Notes: generated by a model not told the origin, from the sequence alone. A stretch of DNA of 46,040 nt from Defluviitaleaceae bacterium (GCA_009787355.1 WRGD01000147.1:1-46040), one strand, 5' to 3'; counted from the stretch's first letter, positions 1 through 7,756 are shown. Program-made: numbers and translations.

Positions 1-66
1 TTTGATTTAGTTTGATTTAGTTTGATTTAGTTTGATTTAGTTTGATTTAGTTTGATTTAGTTTGAT
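1..66. repeat. 10-bp tandem repeat at window edge
   Basis: Six and a half near-perfect copies of the decamer TTTGATTTAG begin at base 1 and end abruptly at about base 66. No gene covers them. The array runs off the left edge, so its true length is unknown. Its position suggests the sequence broke here because the repeat could not be resolved. Confidence 0.95.
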
Positions 67-131
67 GCCAATTATTTTACCATAGGTATATAAATTTGTC
101 AACATAAAATATAGTTTAAATTTATATATTT

Positions 132-230
132 CTAATTTCTCTTTAATTTCTTTAGTTTTTTAGGGTCTCCATTTCCACCCATATTGAAAAAAGAATCCAG
201 CAATTGTACTTTTGTATATTCTTTTTCCAT
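132..230 (-). CDS. Putative 32-residue mini-protein
   Basis: This short ORF starts with ATG at 230, preceded by a strong GGAGG ribosome binding site (about 236-241) at good spacing, and ends in TAG at 132. The peptide is basic at its C-terminus (several Lys-Lys-Leu steps) and has a Met-Gly-Gly-Asn-Gly stretch in the middle. It has no signal peptide or membrane segment and I do not recognise a family. It is transcribed away from the XRE regulator gene at 561, so the two share the 231-560 intergenic region. It could be a regulatory or signalling peptide, a small toxin or antitoxin, or chance. The good ribosome binding site is the main support. Apart from a promoter for the XRE gene I see nothing else in 231-560. 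Confidence 0.45.
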   Translation of the reverse strand: MEKEYTKVQLLDSFFNMGGNGDPKKLKKLKRN

Positions 231-439
231 TATACACCTCCATTTTATTATTTGCTACAAGTTTAAATAAATTTATGTATATAGCATTAAGTATAGACCA
301 TCGAAAAATCTATAAAATTTTATATTGATGTAAAATACAACTATTTATAATAATATTTTACTATTTAATTGTTCTTTTGTCAAGTTTTTTTGAAAAATTT
401 TATAAAAGTGAAGTTAAAAGTTTTTAATTTGTATAAATA

Positions 440-468
440 TTGCATAAATGCAATTGTCTAATTATAAT
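440..468 (+). promoter_or_regulatory. Sigma-A-type promoter for XRE gene
   Basis: TTGCAT (440-445) and TATAAT (463-468) are separated by exactly 17 bases. The -35 element overlaps the inverted repeat TGCATAAATGCA (441-452), a plausible operator for autoregulation by the downstream HTH protein. The leader to the ATG at 561 is about 85 nt. Confidence 0.6.
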
Positions 469-560
469 ATATGTAGTATTATTTTGTTAAATGGAAATTT
501 ACATACTTTAAAAATTTTTGAAAATTTCTATAATTTTTTTAGGGAGGAGGAAGAAAAGCT

Positions 561-851
561 ATGGCTAAAAAAATAAAGCTAAAAAAGATAGAAAAATTAG
601 CTCCAGTAGTTATGAAAAGTGATATTGGAAAAACTCTTGAGAATTTAAGAAATAAAGCAGGAAGAACAATAGGAAGCATTACATATTCGTCTGATGGTCA
701 ATACATTTGCGACCATACTACAATTTGGCGAATAGAAAAAGGTAAAATAAGTCCTAATGTTATTCTTTTAATAAAAATATTAAATGAACTTGGATTTGAT
801 TTAAAAGAATTTGCTATAGAACTTTCAAAAAATATGAATAAAGTTGAATAA
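561..851 (+). CDS. XRE-family HTH regulator
   Basis: A 96-residue basic protein with a Cro/C1-type helix-turn-helix over about residues 22-85. It shows the usual order: LENLRNKAGRTIGSIT, then a recognition helix region ending in TTIWRIEKGKISP, then a helix with ILNELGFDLKEF. The start ATG follows a strong AGGGAGGAGG (541-550). It is probably a DNA-binding repressor. A promoter with an inverted repeat at its -35 lies upstream. Downstream are a tiny ORF in the same frame and a broken MFS transporter gene, so it may have controlled that transporter. After its TAA stop the same frame stays open to 959, which could mean an ancestral longer protein cut by a stop mutation. The regulatory target is inferred from neighbourhood only. 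Confidence 0.8.
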   Translation: MAKKIKLKKIEKLAPVVMKSDIGKTLENLRNKAGRTIGSITYSSDGQYICDHTTIWRIEKGKISPNVILLIKILNELGFDLKEFAIELSKNMNKVE

Positions 852-863
852 ATAAGGTTGAAT

Positions 864-959
864 ATGAAAATAGTCAGGATTTTAAAATATAATGGTTACG
901 ATGTTTATGTAAGTAACTTGTCTAGAAGCGACAATCCTGTAAAAACATTTAGAGTATGA
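864..959 (+). CDS. Possible 31-residue linker ORF
   Basis: A short ORF in the same reading frame as the XRE gene, starting 12 nt after its stop and ending with a TGA that overlaps the ATG of the transporter (ATGA, 956-959). The upstream AAGG is a weak ribosome binding site. The overlap is typical of translational coupling, so it could serve as a coupling leader for the transporter, or be the severed C-terminus of the XRE protein. I recognise no family. Confidence 0.3.
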   Translation: MKIVRILKYNGYDVYVSNLSRSDNPVKTFRV

Positions 960-2037
960 GTATTAAAAGTATAAAAATAAGATATGTAATAACGAAATCG
1001 ACTTATGATATAGCTATAGCTCTATTTTCGGCTATAATATATATTTATATGTCTGATATCGGTTACTCAATTTCCGATATAAATTTTTTTATTTTTTTTA
1101 CTATCTCGTTTCTTTTATAACAGAAATACCAGCAGGACTTTTAGCAGATACTTTTGGAAGACGAAATGTAGAAGTTTTAGGAACTTTTTTAAGAGGGATA
1201 GGTCTTTTAATATTGTTTTTAAGTAGAGGGCATATGTTCACTCTTATAATTTCATCAATTCTAACTTCTATTGGAACATCTTTAAGAGGTCTGGATGCTT
1301 GGTTTGTAGATAGTATTAGAGAAATTGATGGTAATTATAACTTTGAAAGCTTTTTCTCTAAAATTTCTATATTATTCACATTTTTAAATATGATTTTTGT
1401 GTTTTTAGGTGCACAGATTTTAGCTAACTTAAATTTATCACTGCCTATAATTATTTCAAGTATTTTAAAACCATTTATATTATTGGTTATGATTTCTTTT
1501 CTAGGAAGTTCTTTTTTAACTACATTGCCGTCTTATTATTGGCAAATTTTGTTTTTATCTGAAGACGGAAATATTATATCTGGTTATATAAGTGTAATTC
1601 TTTCAATACTTTCTGTTACTGTAGTTTACTATCTCCCTAAAATGAAATTTGACAATAATAAAAGAATTAAGGCATTAATTATAAATGCAGTTATAAGCCC
1701 TATATTTTTAATTTTGAGCGTTATTTTTCAAAATTTTTATATTTCTCTTTTATTTTTTATTATACACGTTGTTTTTTCTGCTGTTGAAAGCTTTATTATA
1801 GGAATATATATAATAGACTTATTTAATAAAGACAATAGGAGAACATTAGGTGCATTTTACGAAACGTTACAAACGATTATTGTAATGCTAGTTTTATTGA
1901 CCAACACAATTTTAATTGAAAGAGTAAGTATGGGAATTTCTTGGATTATTATGTCAATAATGTCTGTTGTCTTTACTGTTCCTTTACTTATTATGGTGTT
2001 AAAAAGACAAAATGAATTTTGGAATGAAAAATCTTGA
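956..2037 (+). pseudogene. MFS transporter, frameshifted near residue 54
   Basis: Two frames together encode one major facilitator protein. The first (956-1120) gives the N-terminus and first membrane helix and ends in TAA right after a T-run. The second continues with the classic MFS loop motif ITEIPAGLLADTFGRR (from about 1119) and further helices to 2037. Adding one T to the run before the TAA (around 1114-1118) joins the frames into about 360 residues, which is short for a 12-helix transporter (about 400). The best canonical start in the second frame (TTG, 1213) would omit helices 1-2 and the signature loop. Substrate unknown. It is either a real disabled gene or a homopolymer sequencing error. 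It follows an XRE regulator and overlaps the DUF2087 gene by 26 nt. Confidence 0.75.
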
Positions 2038-2491
2038 TGAATTTAATTCTATACAGTTTATAAAAAGTTTAAATATTGAATTACATACAGAATATTTGTG
2101 TGATAATTTAATTAAAAATAAAGTACCTAAGTTATACATTAACCAAATTAAAGAAACTATAAATTTTCTAAAAAAGGAGTTATTAATGATAGAATACTAC
2201 GGCAACGATATCTTAACCACAGAATCTGAAAAACAAGAAATAATAAAAAAATATTTTGATACAACATCACCCCTTAAACTAAAAAAAATACCGTCTAAAC
2301 TAAAAAATAAATTAGTTGTATTTTCTGAAATTTCGAAAATTTTTGATTCTAACAAAATTTACACTGAAAAAAATATAAATGAAATTTTAAAAAGCATAAC
2401 AGACGAAGATTATGCACAAATTCGCAGAGACCTTGTAGAATTTGGTTTAATAAAACGTAATAACGAAAATAGTGAGTATATTATTCCTTAG
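2012..2491 (+). CDS. DUF2087 domain protein
   Basis: A 159-residue soluble protein. The C-terminal 70 residues carry the DUF2087 pattern: KKLVVFSEI-like helix, YTEKNINEIL, then YAQIRRDLVEFGLIKR and a final EYIIP strand, resembling a winged-helix nucleic-acid-binding fold. The N-terminal half is helical and unrecognised. The ORF overlaps the end of the MFS gene by 26 nt, so translation is probably coupled. An alternative start is the Met at 2024; no clear ribosome binding site decides between them. DUF2087 proteins are often annotated as transcriptional regulators, but the role here is not known. Confidence 0.65.
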   Translation: MNFGMKNLDEFNSIQFIKSLNIELHTEYLCDNLIKNKVPKLYINQIKETINFLKKELLMIEYYGNDILTTESEKQEIIKKYFDTTSPLKLKKIPSKLKNKLVVFSEISKIFDSNKIYTEKNINEILKSITDEDYAQIRRDLVEFGLIKRNNENSEYIIP

Positions 2492-2505
2492 TGGTTTAAT
2501 ATTAC

Positions 2506-2573
2506 AAAAATTAAACTTATATTACAAATTCATAAATTTTAATTGTATTAAATTTTCAAATGAATTATAATAT
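2506..2573 (+). repeat. Direct repeat copy A (promoter-bearing)
   Basis: This 68-base stretch matches 3753-3820 at a constant offset of 1247 with no gaps and 10 mismatches (about 85% identity). Copy A lies in front of the Dps-like gene, copy B in front of walR. Confidence 0.85.
2543..2571 (+). promoter_or_regulatory. Promoter of the Dps-like gene
   Basis: TTGTAT (2543-2548) and TATAAT (2566-2571) with a 17-base spacer, about 50 nt upstream of the TTG start. It lies inside direct repeat copy A and both hexamers are identical in copy B. Confidence 0.65.
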
Positions 2574-2620
2574 ATGTGTAACACACAATAAAAAAGATAA
2601 ACTTTTTAAAGGAGGCAATT

Positions 2621-3058
2621 TTGAAACTAGAAAAAACATTTAATGAACTTATTTCTGATTTTGCAGTTTTATATTTCAAGCTACACAGGTTCCACTGGTT
2701 TGTAGAGGGTATAGGATTTTATACTTTTCACAAAGTTTTTGAAGATTTATACGACGAAACTACAGATTTAGTAGATAGTTTTGCAGAAAGATTACTATCT
2801 ATAAAAGGTACTCCTGTTTCCACTTTAAAAGAATTTTTAAGCTTAACATCTATTTCTGAAGATGGTAGTGAAACTTGCCCAAAAGAAATATCTAAAACAC
2901 TTATAGCAGATTATGAAAACATAGTAAAAAAACTAAAAGATGGTATAGAACTTGCAGAAGAAGTAAAGGACACAGCTACATCAGACTTATTTACTGTAAC
3001 AATAACAGCAATAGAAAAAAATATATGGATGTTAAGTCAGGTAATAAAACAGAAGTAA
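2621..3058 (+). CDS. Dps/ferritin-like DNA-protection protein
   Basis: A 145-residue four-helix protein of normal Dps length. Dps proteins form dodecamers that oxidise and store iron with peroxide and protect DNA in the cytoplasm. The first helix contains KLHRFHWFVEG and the second FEDLYDETTDLVDSFAER, which supply the His, Asp and Glu residues of the inter-subunit ferroxidase site seen in the family. The start is TTG at 2621, chosen because GGAGG lies at 2611-2615 with ideal spacing. It has its own promoter and a strong terminator, so it is a single-gene unit. It lacks an obvious Lys-rich DNA-binding tail. Confidence 0.85.
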   Translation: MKLEKTFNELISDFAVLYFKLHRFHWFVEGIGFYTFHKVFEDLYDETTDLVDSFAERLLSIKGTPVSTLKEFLSLTSISEDGSETCPKEISKTLIADYENIVKKLKDGIELAEEVKDTATSDLFTVTITAIEKNIWMLSQVIKQK

Positions 3059-3061
3059 ATT

Positions 3062-3095
3062 AAAAATCTTTAGCTATTTAGCTAAAGATTTTTTT
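3062..3095 (+). terminator. Rho-independent terminator of the Dps-like gene
   Basis: A perfect inverted repeat (AAAAATCTTTAGCTA at 3062-3076 against its complement at 3079-3093) followed by further T residues, directly after the stop at 3058. Confidence 0.85.
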
Positions 3096-3140
3096 ATACT
3101 AAATATGTATATGTTCTATAAAAAAGAGGAGATGTAAAGA

Positions 3141-3659
3141 ATGAAAAAAAGGCTTTTTGCCAGCGGATTTATTGCCGGTTGCTTACTGTTGCTCACAGGA
3201 TGCCACGGATATGGCTTTTATGAAACCGATGGCGACGTGCAAAGTGTCTACCTATTTTACTACGACAACCCAGATGTTCCCTTAGTCAGGCATATTTTGT
3301 GGCAACCCAGACGTGAAGATTTCGCCTTCTACCGAATGTTCCCTTTGAACACTGTGAGGCAATTGCCGCCTGAGCAAATCCCCGATTTGGTAGAAGCCAT
3401 TTCTGGGAGTGAGTTTTTTCATACTATGGGTCAAAGCAGTGGACCCGACGGCTGGGTCATCATGGTTCACTATGAAGATGGGAGTTTTGACATTTTATCA
3501 CAGAGATTTGTGGGACACTACACGAAGGAAGGGGAATTCGTCCGCTATTTTGGTAGGGGGGATACATCATTTCGGGGTGATTCTCAAGGCATGTTCGCCA
3601 CTTGGGTCGAACAATTTTTCGATTTAATTATAGAGGAGGGATATGATGGACTACATTGA
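3141..3659 (+). CDS. Lipoprotein of foreign composition
   Basis: A 172-residue secreted lipoprotein: Lys-Lys-Arg N-terminus, hydrophobic stretch, lipobox LLTGC with the lipidated Cys at residue 21. The mature part is rich in Trp, Tyr, Phe and Asp/Glu and matches no family I know. A good AGAGGAG site precedes the ATG. Two sampled 60-base lines inside the gene are 47% and 52% G+C, far above the neighbours, and codon choice (GCC, CCC, GAC, GGC) is unlike the rest of the window. This indicates recent acquisition from a higher-GC Firmicute. It overlaps a second, truncated foreign ORF. Function unknown; it sits just upstream of the walR promoter but is probably unrelated to it. Confidence 0.75.
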   Translation: MKKRLFASGFIAGCLLLLTGCHGYGFYETDGDVQSVYLFYYDNPDVPLVRHILWQPRREDFAFYRMFPLNTVRQLPPEQIPDLVEAISGSEFFHTMGQSSGPDGWVIMVHYEDGSFDILSQRFVGHYTKEGEFVRYFGRGDTSFRGDSQGMFATWVEQFFDLIIEEGYDGLH

Positions 3660-3753
3660 CAGGGTAGACGAACATTGGGACAACGTGCCAGACTTGGACT
3701 TGCTAGATTTAGCACTCTATTTTCATTACGAAATACACTTATATAAATTATAA
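3643..3753 (+). pseudogene. Truncated ORF downstream of the foreign lipoprotein
   Basis: A 36-codon ORF with a strong GAGGAGGG ribosome binding site (3633-3640) whose start overlaps the lipoprotein gene by 17 nt. The first two thirds (MMDYIDRVDEHWDNVP and following Asp/Leu residues) have the same higher G+C as the lipoprotein. The last third drifts into local AT-rich sequence and ends in TAA exactly where direct repeat copy B begins. This looks like the 5' end of a longer gene from the same donor, cut at the island boundary. Confidence 0.5.
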
Positions 3754-3820
3754 AAAATTAAATTTATATTACAATCTCGAGATTTTCAATTGTATTAAAT
3801 TTTTAAATGTATTATAATAT
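3753..3820 (+). repeat. Direct repeat copy B (promoter-bearing)
   Basis: Ungapped partner of 2506-2573 (58 of 68 bases identical). It begins at the stop codon of the truncated foreign ORF and ends at the -10 element in front of walR. Confidence 0.85.
3790..3818 (+). promoter_or_regulatory. Promoter of the walR operon
   Basis: TTGTAT (3790-3795), 17-base spacer, TATAAT (3813-3818). This is followed by a leader of about 115 nt to the walR ATG at 3941. Both hexamers match those in front of the Dps-like gene. Confidence 0.65.
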
Positions 3821-3940
3821 CTATTAGTAGTTTTTTAATTAGGCAAATCTTTTGATAAAGATTTTATACATATCGTAATGAAAATATATAAAATTTTGGT
3901 TACGTAAAAAAGTAAATAAATACAAGAGGTAATAAATATA

Positions 3941-4636
3941 ATGATACTAATAGTCGAAGATGAAAAAGCAATATCTGATATTTTAGCATTTAATTTGAAA
4001 AAAGAGGGTTACAAGGTACATTGTGAATATGATGGTATAGCTGGTTATAATTATGCAGTAGAAAAAAATCCCGACCTTATACTTTTAGACATAATGATTC
4101 CAAAAATGGATGGTTTTACATTTTGCAAAAGATTTAGAAAAACAAGTCAAACACCAATAATAATGCTAACAGCAAGAAGTGAAGAAGCAGATAAAGTTCT
4201 TGGGCTTGATATAGGTGCAGATGATTATGTAACAAAACCTTTTGGAATGCGTGAGCTACTTGCAAGAGTAAAAGCGAATCTTAGAAAAACAAAAATAGAC
4301 GAAGAAGAAAACGGCGATTTTATGAATATAGAAGATTTAACTTTAGACTTCAAAAAATTTATAATAATCAAAGGAGACAAAACTGTAATTCTTACAACAA
4401 GAGAGTTCGAACTTATTACTTTTTTGGCAAAAGAGAGAGGCAAAATATTTTCACGTGAGCAACTACTAAAAAAAGTATGGGGATATGAATATTTTGGAGA
4501 TGCAAGAACAGTAGATGTAACGATAAGAAGAATAAGAACAAAACTAGAAGATGAACCAAATGCACCAAAATATGTTTTAACAAAACGTGGAGTTGGTTAT
4601 TTTTTTGTAGATAAAAATAAAAATGAAGGACAGTAA
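3941..4636 (+). CDS. walR: WalR/YycF response regulator
   Basis: A 231-residue OmpR/PhoB-family response regulator. The receiver domain (1-115) has the acidic pair E6-D7, phosphoacceptor D50 in LLLDIMIP, switch T77 and K99. A winged-helix DNA-binding domain (about 130-228) ends with RGVGYFF. A general OmpR regulator is assigned to WalR because the downstream genes are a WalK-type kinase, YycH and YycI, the canonical set. WalR controls peptidoglycan hydrolase and cell-wall metabolism genes and is essential in many low-GC Gram-positives. A GAGGT-type ribosome binding site precedes the ATG. The usual next gene, walK, is displaced by 1.3 kb because a PARP gene lies between. Confidence 0.9.
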   Translation: MILIVEDEKAISDILAFNLKKEGYKVHCEYDGIAGYNYAVEKNPDLILLDIMIPKMDGFTFCKRFRKTSQTPIIMLTARSEEADKVLGLDIGADDYVTKPFGMRELLARVKANLRKTKIDEEENGDFMNIEDLTLDFKKFIIIKGDKTVILTTREFELITFLAKERGKIFSREQLLKKVWGYEYFGDARTVDVTIRRIRTKLEDEPNAPKYVLTKRGVGYFFVDKNKNEGQ

Positions 4637-4638
4637 TA

Positions 4639-5943
4639 TTGAACACCCCAATACATTTAATTATGATAAACCCCAATACATCTGGTGGAAAAGGAAACAA
4701 TAAATTTTACGATATGATTCCACAGGGTGAGATGTTAATAGTAAGATACGGAAGAATTTTTCCAAATTATAATTTTGGAGAAAGTGGAGCTGTTATTAGA
4801 TACCATATAAGCGAATTTGAAAGACTTAAAAATGGTAAAATAAAAAAGGGATATAACGACATGTCCTATTTAATACAAGAAAAAATAAATAAGATGGAGG
4901 AAGAAAAAAAGGATAATCTTGTTTCTACCCTAAAGCCGACTTCTGTACACAGCACAGAGGTTATAGATGTTTTAAAAAGATTATATGACTTTAGTTTGAA
5001 AAATGTAATAAGAATATATGGAAGAGAAATACAAATAACACCTACACAAAAAGAAAAAGCACAGGAATATTTGAATTTTCTTTCTATGAAATATATAAAC
5101 GAAGAAACAAAATTACAAAAACCTAGAAAAGAAAAATTTAATGAATCGCTGATAGAACTTTTTAAAGTTATACCAAGAAGTATGAACAATGTTGGGGAGT
5201 GGCTTGCAACAAACAAGCAAGATTTTAACAGAATTATAGAACGAGAGCAAAATTTATTAGATTCTTTTGATATAATACAAATAAACAATACAGATAACAA
5301 AGTTATAGAAGATAAAAAAATACATACACCAATTTCGTTATTTGGTTTTGATATTCATTATGCAAGCCTAGATAATAGACAAATAGTATCAGAAAAATTG
5401 AAAGATACCAATTTAAAAGTTTTAAATGTTTTTAAAATTACAACTCCAAAATCTAAAGAAAATTTTGAAAATTTTTTAGAAAAAGAAAATTTAGGAAAAA
5501 AAGAAGTAAATTTATTTTGGCATGGTAGTAGGTCGGAAAATATTTTAAGCATAATGAAACAAGGTTTTTTAATAAGACCTACAAATGCTGTTCATAATGG
5601 TTCTATGTTTGGAGATGGTATATATTTAGCAAATGATGTTATTAAAAGTTTAAATTATACTTCTATAGAAAACAGTTATTGGGCAAAAGGTGAGTACCCA
5701 ACAGGGTTTTTAATACTTGTACAAGCTGCAACAGGTGGTTTCGACAGGGCAAAAACAGTTTACGAATTTAAGCCTGAGTATTATAGATTAAACAAAGATA
5801 ATCTTGGTAATAATCAAAAAGGAAAAAGAAATTTGTACTTATATGCAAGTAGTAAAAAAGGTATGTTAAGAAAAGATGAAATAGTATTTTATAACACAAA
5901 TCAAGTAAATCCTTATTTACTTGTAGAGGTAAAAAGAGAATAA
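4639..5943 (+). CDS. Poly(ADP-ribose) polymerase, WGR-HD-ART type
   Basis: A 434-residue cytoplasmic PARP. Order: WGR-like domain (about 22-80; FYDMI, RYGRI with Tyr replacing Trp, KKGYNDMSYL); helical regulatory domain (about 105-215); ADP-ribosyltransferase catalytic domain (about 230-434). The catalytic H-Y-E triad is intact: H295 in FWHGSRSENI, Y329 in GSMFGDGIYLAN, E414 in KDEIVFYNTNQVNPYLL, which lines up with the human PARP1 catalytic Glu region. Such enzymes transfer ADP-ribose from NAD+ to proteins or DNA ends, usually triggered by DNA breaks sensed through WGR. Start TTG at 4639 lies 2 nt after walR with AAGGA upstream; the stop is 4 nt before walK. The gene is thus embedded in the walRK operon. 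Base composition matches the neighbours. No macrodomain or glycohydrolase gene is in the window. Confidence 0.88.
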   Translation: MNTPIHLIMINPNTSGGKGNNKFYDMIPQGEMLIVRYGRIFPNYNFGESGAVIRYHISEFERLKNGKIKKGYNDMSYLIQEKINKMEEEKKDNLVSTLKPTSVHSTEVIDVLKRLYDFSLKNVIRIYGREIQITPTQKEKAQEYLNFLSMKYINEETKLQKPRKEKFNESLIELFKVIPRSMNNVGEWLATNKQDFNRIIEREQNLLDSFDIIQINNTDNKVIEDKKIHTPISLFGFDIHYASLDNRQIVSEKLKDTNLKVLNVFKITTPKSKENFENFLEKENLGKKEVNLFWHGSRSENILSIMKQGFLIRPTNAVHNGSMFGDGIYLANDVIKSLNYTSIENSYWAKGEYPTGFLILVQAATGGFDRAKTVYEFKPEYYRLNKDNLGNNQKGKRNLYLYASSKKGMLRKDEIVFYNTNQVNPYLLVEVKRE

Positions 5944-5947
5944 TAGT

Positions 5948-7660
5948 ATGCATAAAACTATAAAATTTAAACTAGTATTTCTTTTTCTAACTTTAGTTCT
6001 TATTGTAATGATAAGCACTGGTATTTTTTTAAGATTTAATATACAAAATTCTGAATCTAGACGCATATATGAAGAACTAAGTCTTTTTGCAAATATGATA
6101 AATTCTGAAATAATACAGGTATTTAAAGAACAAGAATATATAGAAAGAGAATTAAGAACTCAAATATTTACCACAAGACCAGATATAAATATTATTATTT
6201 TAGATTCTTCTGGTAGAAATTTTTCAGGTGAATATTTTAGCTCTTCTGTAATAATATCTGCAATGACTGGTGTGTCAAGTTTTAACCCATGGGAACGTGC
6301 AGTAGACCAAATAGGAGAATTTGGTCGTACTGCAACATGGATGAGTTATGCAGTACCAGTATATGTATCCGATACTGGAAAATCTTTTATAATATACCTT
6401 AGACAGAATGTAACAACTCTTATGGAGAGTTTAGAAAATACAACTATTACAATCATTATTTCTATAATTATAGCTATGTTGTTGTCTGCTATTTTAGGCA
6501 TTTTTTTCTCAAGAACACTTACAGAACCAATCAGCATTTTAACCAAAATATCAAAAGAAATAGCAAAAGGAAATTTCGACCAAAATATTCCTATTTTTAG
6601 TGATGATGAAATTGGGCAACTTTCAGAAAGTTTTAATAAAATGTCGAAAAATTTACAAACAACACTTAAAAATATAGAGATAGAAAAAAACAAAATAGAA
6701 ATAATAGTAAATTCTATATCTGATGGAATAATTGCTTTCGATAATACAGGAAAATTGGTGCATGCAAATAATACAGCAATAGAAATTATAGGCATGGAAA
6801 ATATGTATTATGATTATATATTAAAATTAATAAGAAACAGTGAAAATGATTCACTAGATACTTTTAAAATAAATGATATGTTTATAAAAATAAATACTAA
6901 AACATATAATAATAAAGAGGGTTATGTAGATGGAACTGTAATATCTATGCAGGATGTTACAAAGCATATGAAACTAGATAATATGCGTAAAGAATTTGTA
7001 GCAAATGTAAGCCATGAAATAAGAACACCGCTAACAGTTATAAAAACATATACAGAAACTATAATTGATATGGAAGAAGATGAAATGAAAAAGAGTTTCT
7101 TAAATACAATTAATTCTGAAGTGGATAGAATGACAATACTTACATCGGATTTGCTAGAATTATCTCATTTTGATAATAAACAGTTAAAAATAAATAATGC
7201 AAAACAAAATTTAATAGATATATTAAAAAATGCTATAAAATACACAAAAATATCTGCAGAAAAAAAATCTCAAAAAATAATACTAAAAACTGATATAGAC
7301 AAAATAGAATATTTTTGCGATGTAATAAGAATAAATCAAGTTTTTGTAAACATCATATCTAATGCTATAAAATATAGTAAAGAAAATACTGAAATAAATA
7401 TACTAGTTAAGAAAAATGGAAATTATTACGATATATATATATGCGACAAAGGAATAGGAATAAAAAAAGATGATATAGATAGAATATTTGAAAGATTCTA
7501 CAGAGTAGACAAATCTAGAAGCAGAAACGTAGGAAGTACAGGATTAGGACTTTCAATTGTAAAAGAGATACTAGATATTTATAATGGTAAAATAAATGTA
7601 GATAGTACACCAAACGTAGGCACAAAAGTTATTATATCATTCCCTCTGCAATTTATGTGA
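5948..7660 (+). CDS. walK: WalK/YycG sensor histidine kinase
   Basis: A 570-residue membrane kinase with the full WalK layout: TM1 (about 9-29), extracytoplasmic PAS-like sensor (about 35-160), TM2 (about 164-187), HAMP (188-240), cytoplasmic PAS (about 250-340), HisKA with H356 in ANVSHEIRTP, and HATPase with an N box (NIISNAIKYS), G1 (DKGIGI) and G2 (GSTGLGLS). It senses cell-wall status and phosphorylates WalR. ATG is 4 nt after the PARP stop with only a weak ribosome binding site, suggesting that its translation depends on upstream PARP translation. Length and domain content are typical of the family. Confidence 0.9.
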   Translation: MHKTIKFKLVFLFLTLVLIVMISTGIFLRFNIQNSESRRIYEELSLFANMINSEIIQVFKEQEYIERELRTQIFTTRPDINIIILDSSGRNFSGEYFSSSVIISAMTGVSSFNPWERAVDQIGEFGRTATWMSYAVPVYVSDTGKSFIIYLRQNVTTLMESLENTTITIIISIIIAMLLSAILGIFFSRTLTEPISILTKISKEIAKGNFDQNIPIFSDDEIGQLSESFNKMSKNLQTTLKNIEIEKNKIEIIVNSISDGIIAFDNTGKLVHANNTAIEIIGMENMYYDYILKLIRNSENDSLDTFKINDMFIKINTKTYNNKEGYVDGTVISMQDVTKHMKLDNMRKEFVANVSHEIRTPLTVIKTYTETIIDMEEDEMKKSFLNTINSEVDRMTILTSDLLELSHFDNKQLKINNAKQNLIDILKNAIKYTKISAEKKSQKIILKTDIDKIEYFCDVIRINQVFVNIISNAIKYSKENTEINILVKKNGNYYDIYICDKGIGIKKDDIDRIFERFYRVDKSRSRNVGSTGLGLSIVKEILDIYNGKINVDSTPNVGTKVIISFPLQFM

Positions 7661-7756
7661 TTTTTATTTAAAAGTAAACTTAATGTAATATTATTGTAAC
7701 TTTCATAATTTATAATAGAGATAGATTTTATACTAAAACAGAAAGGAGGGTAATAT

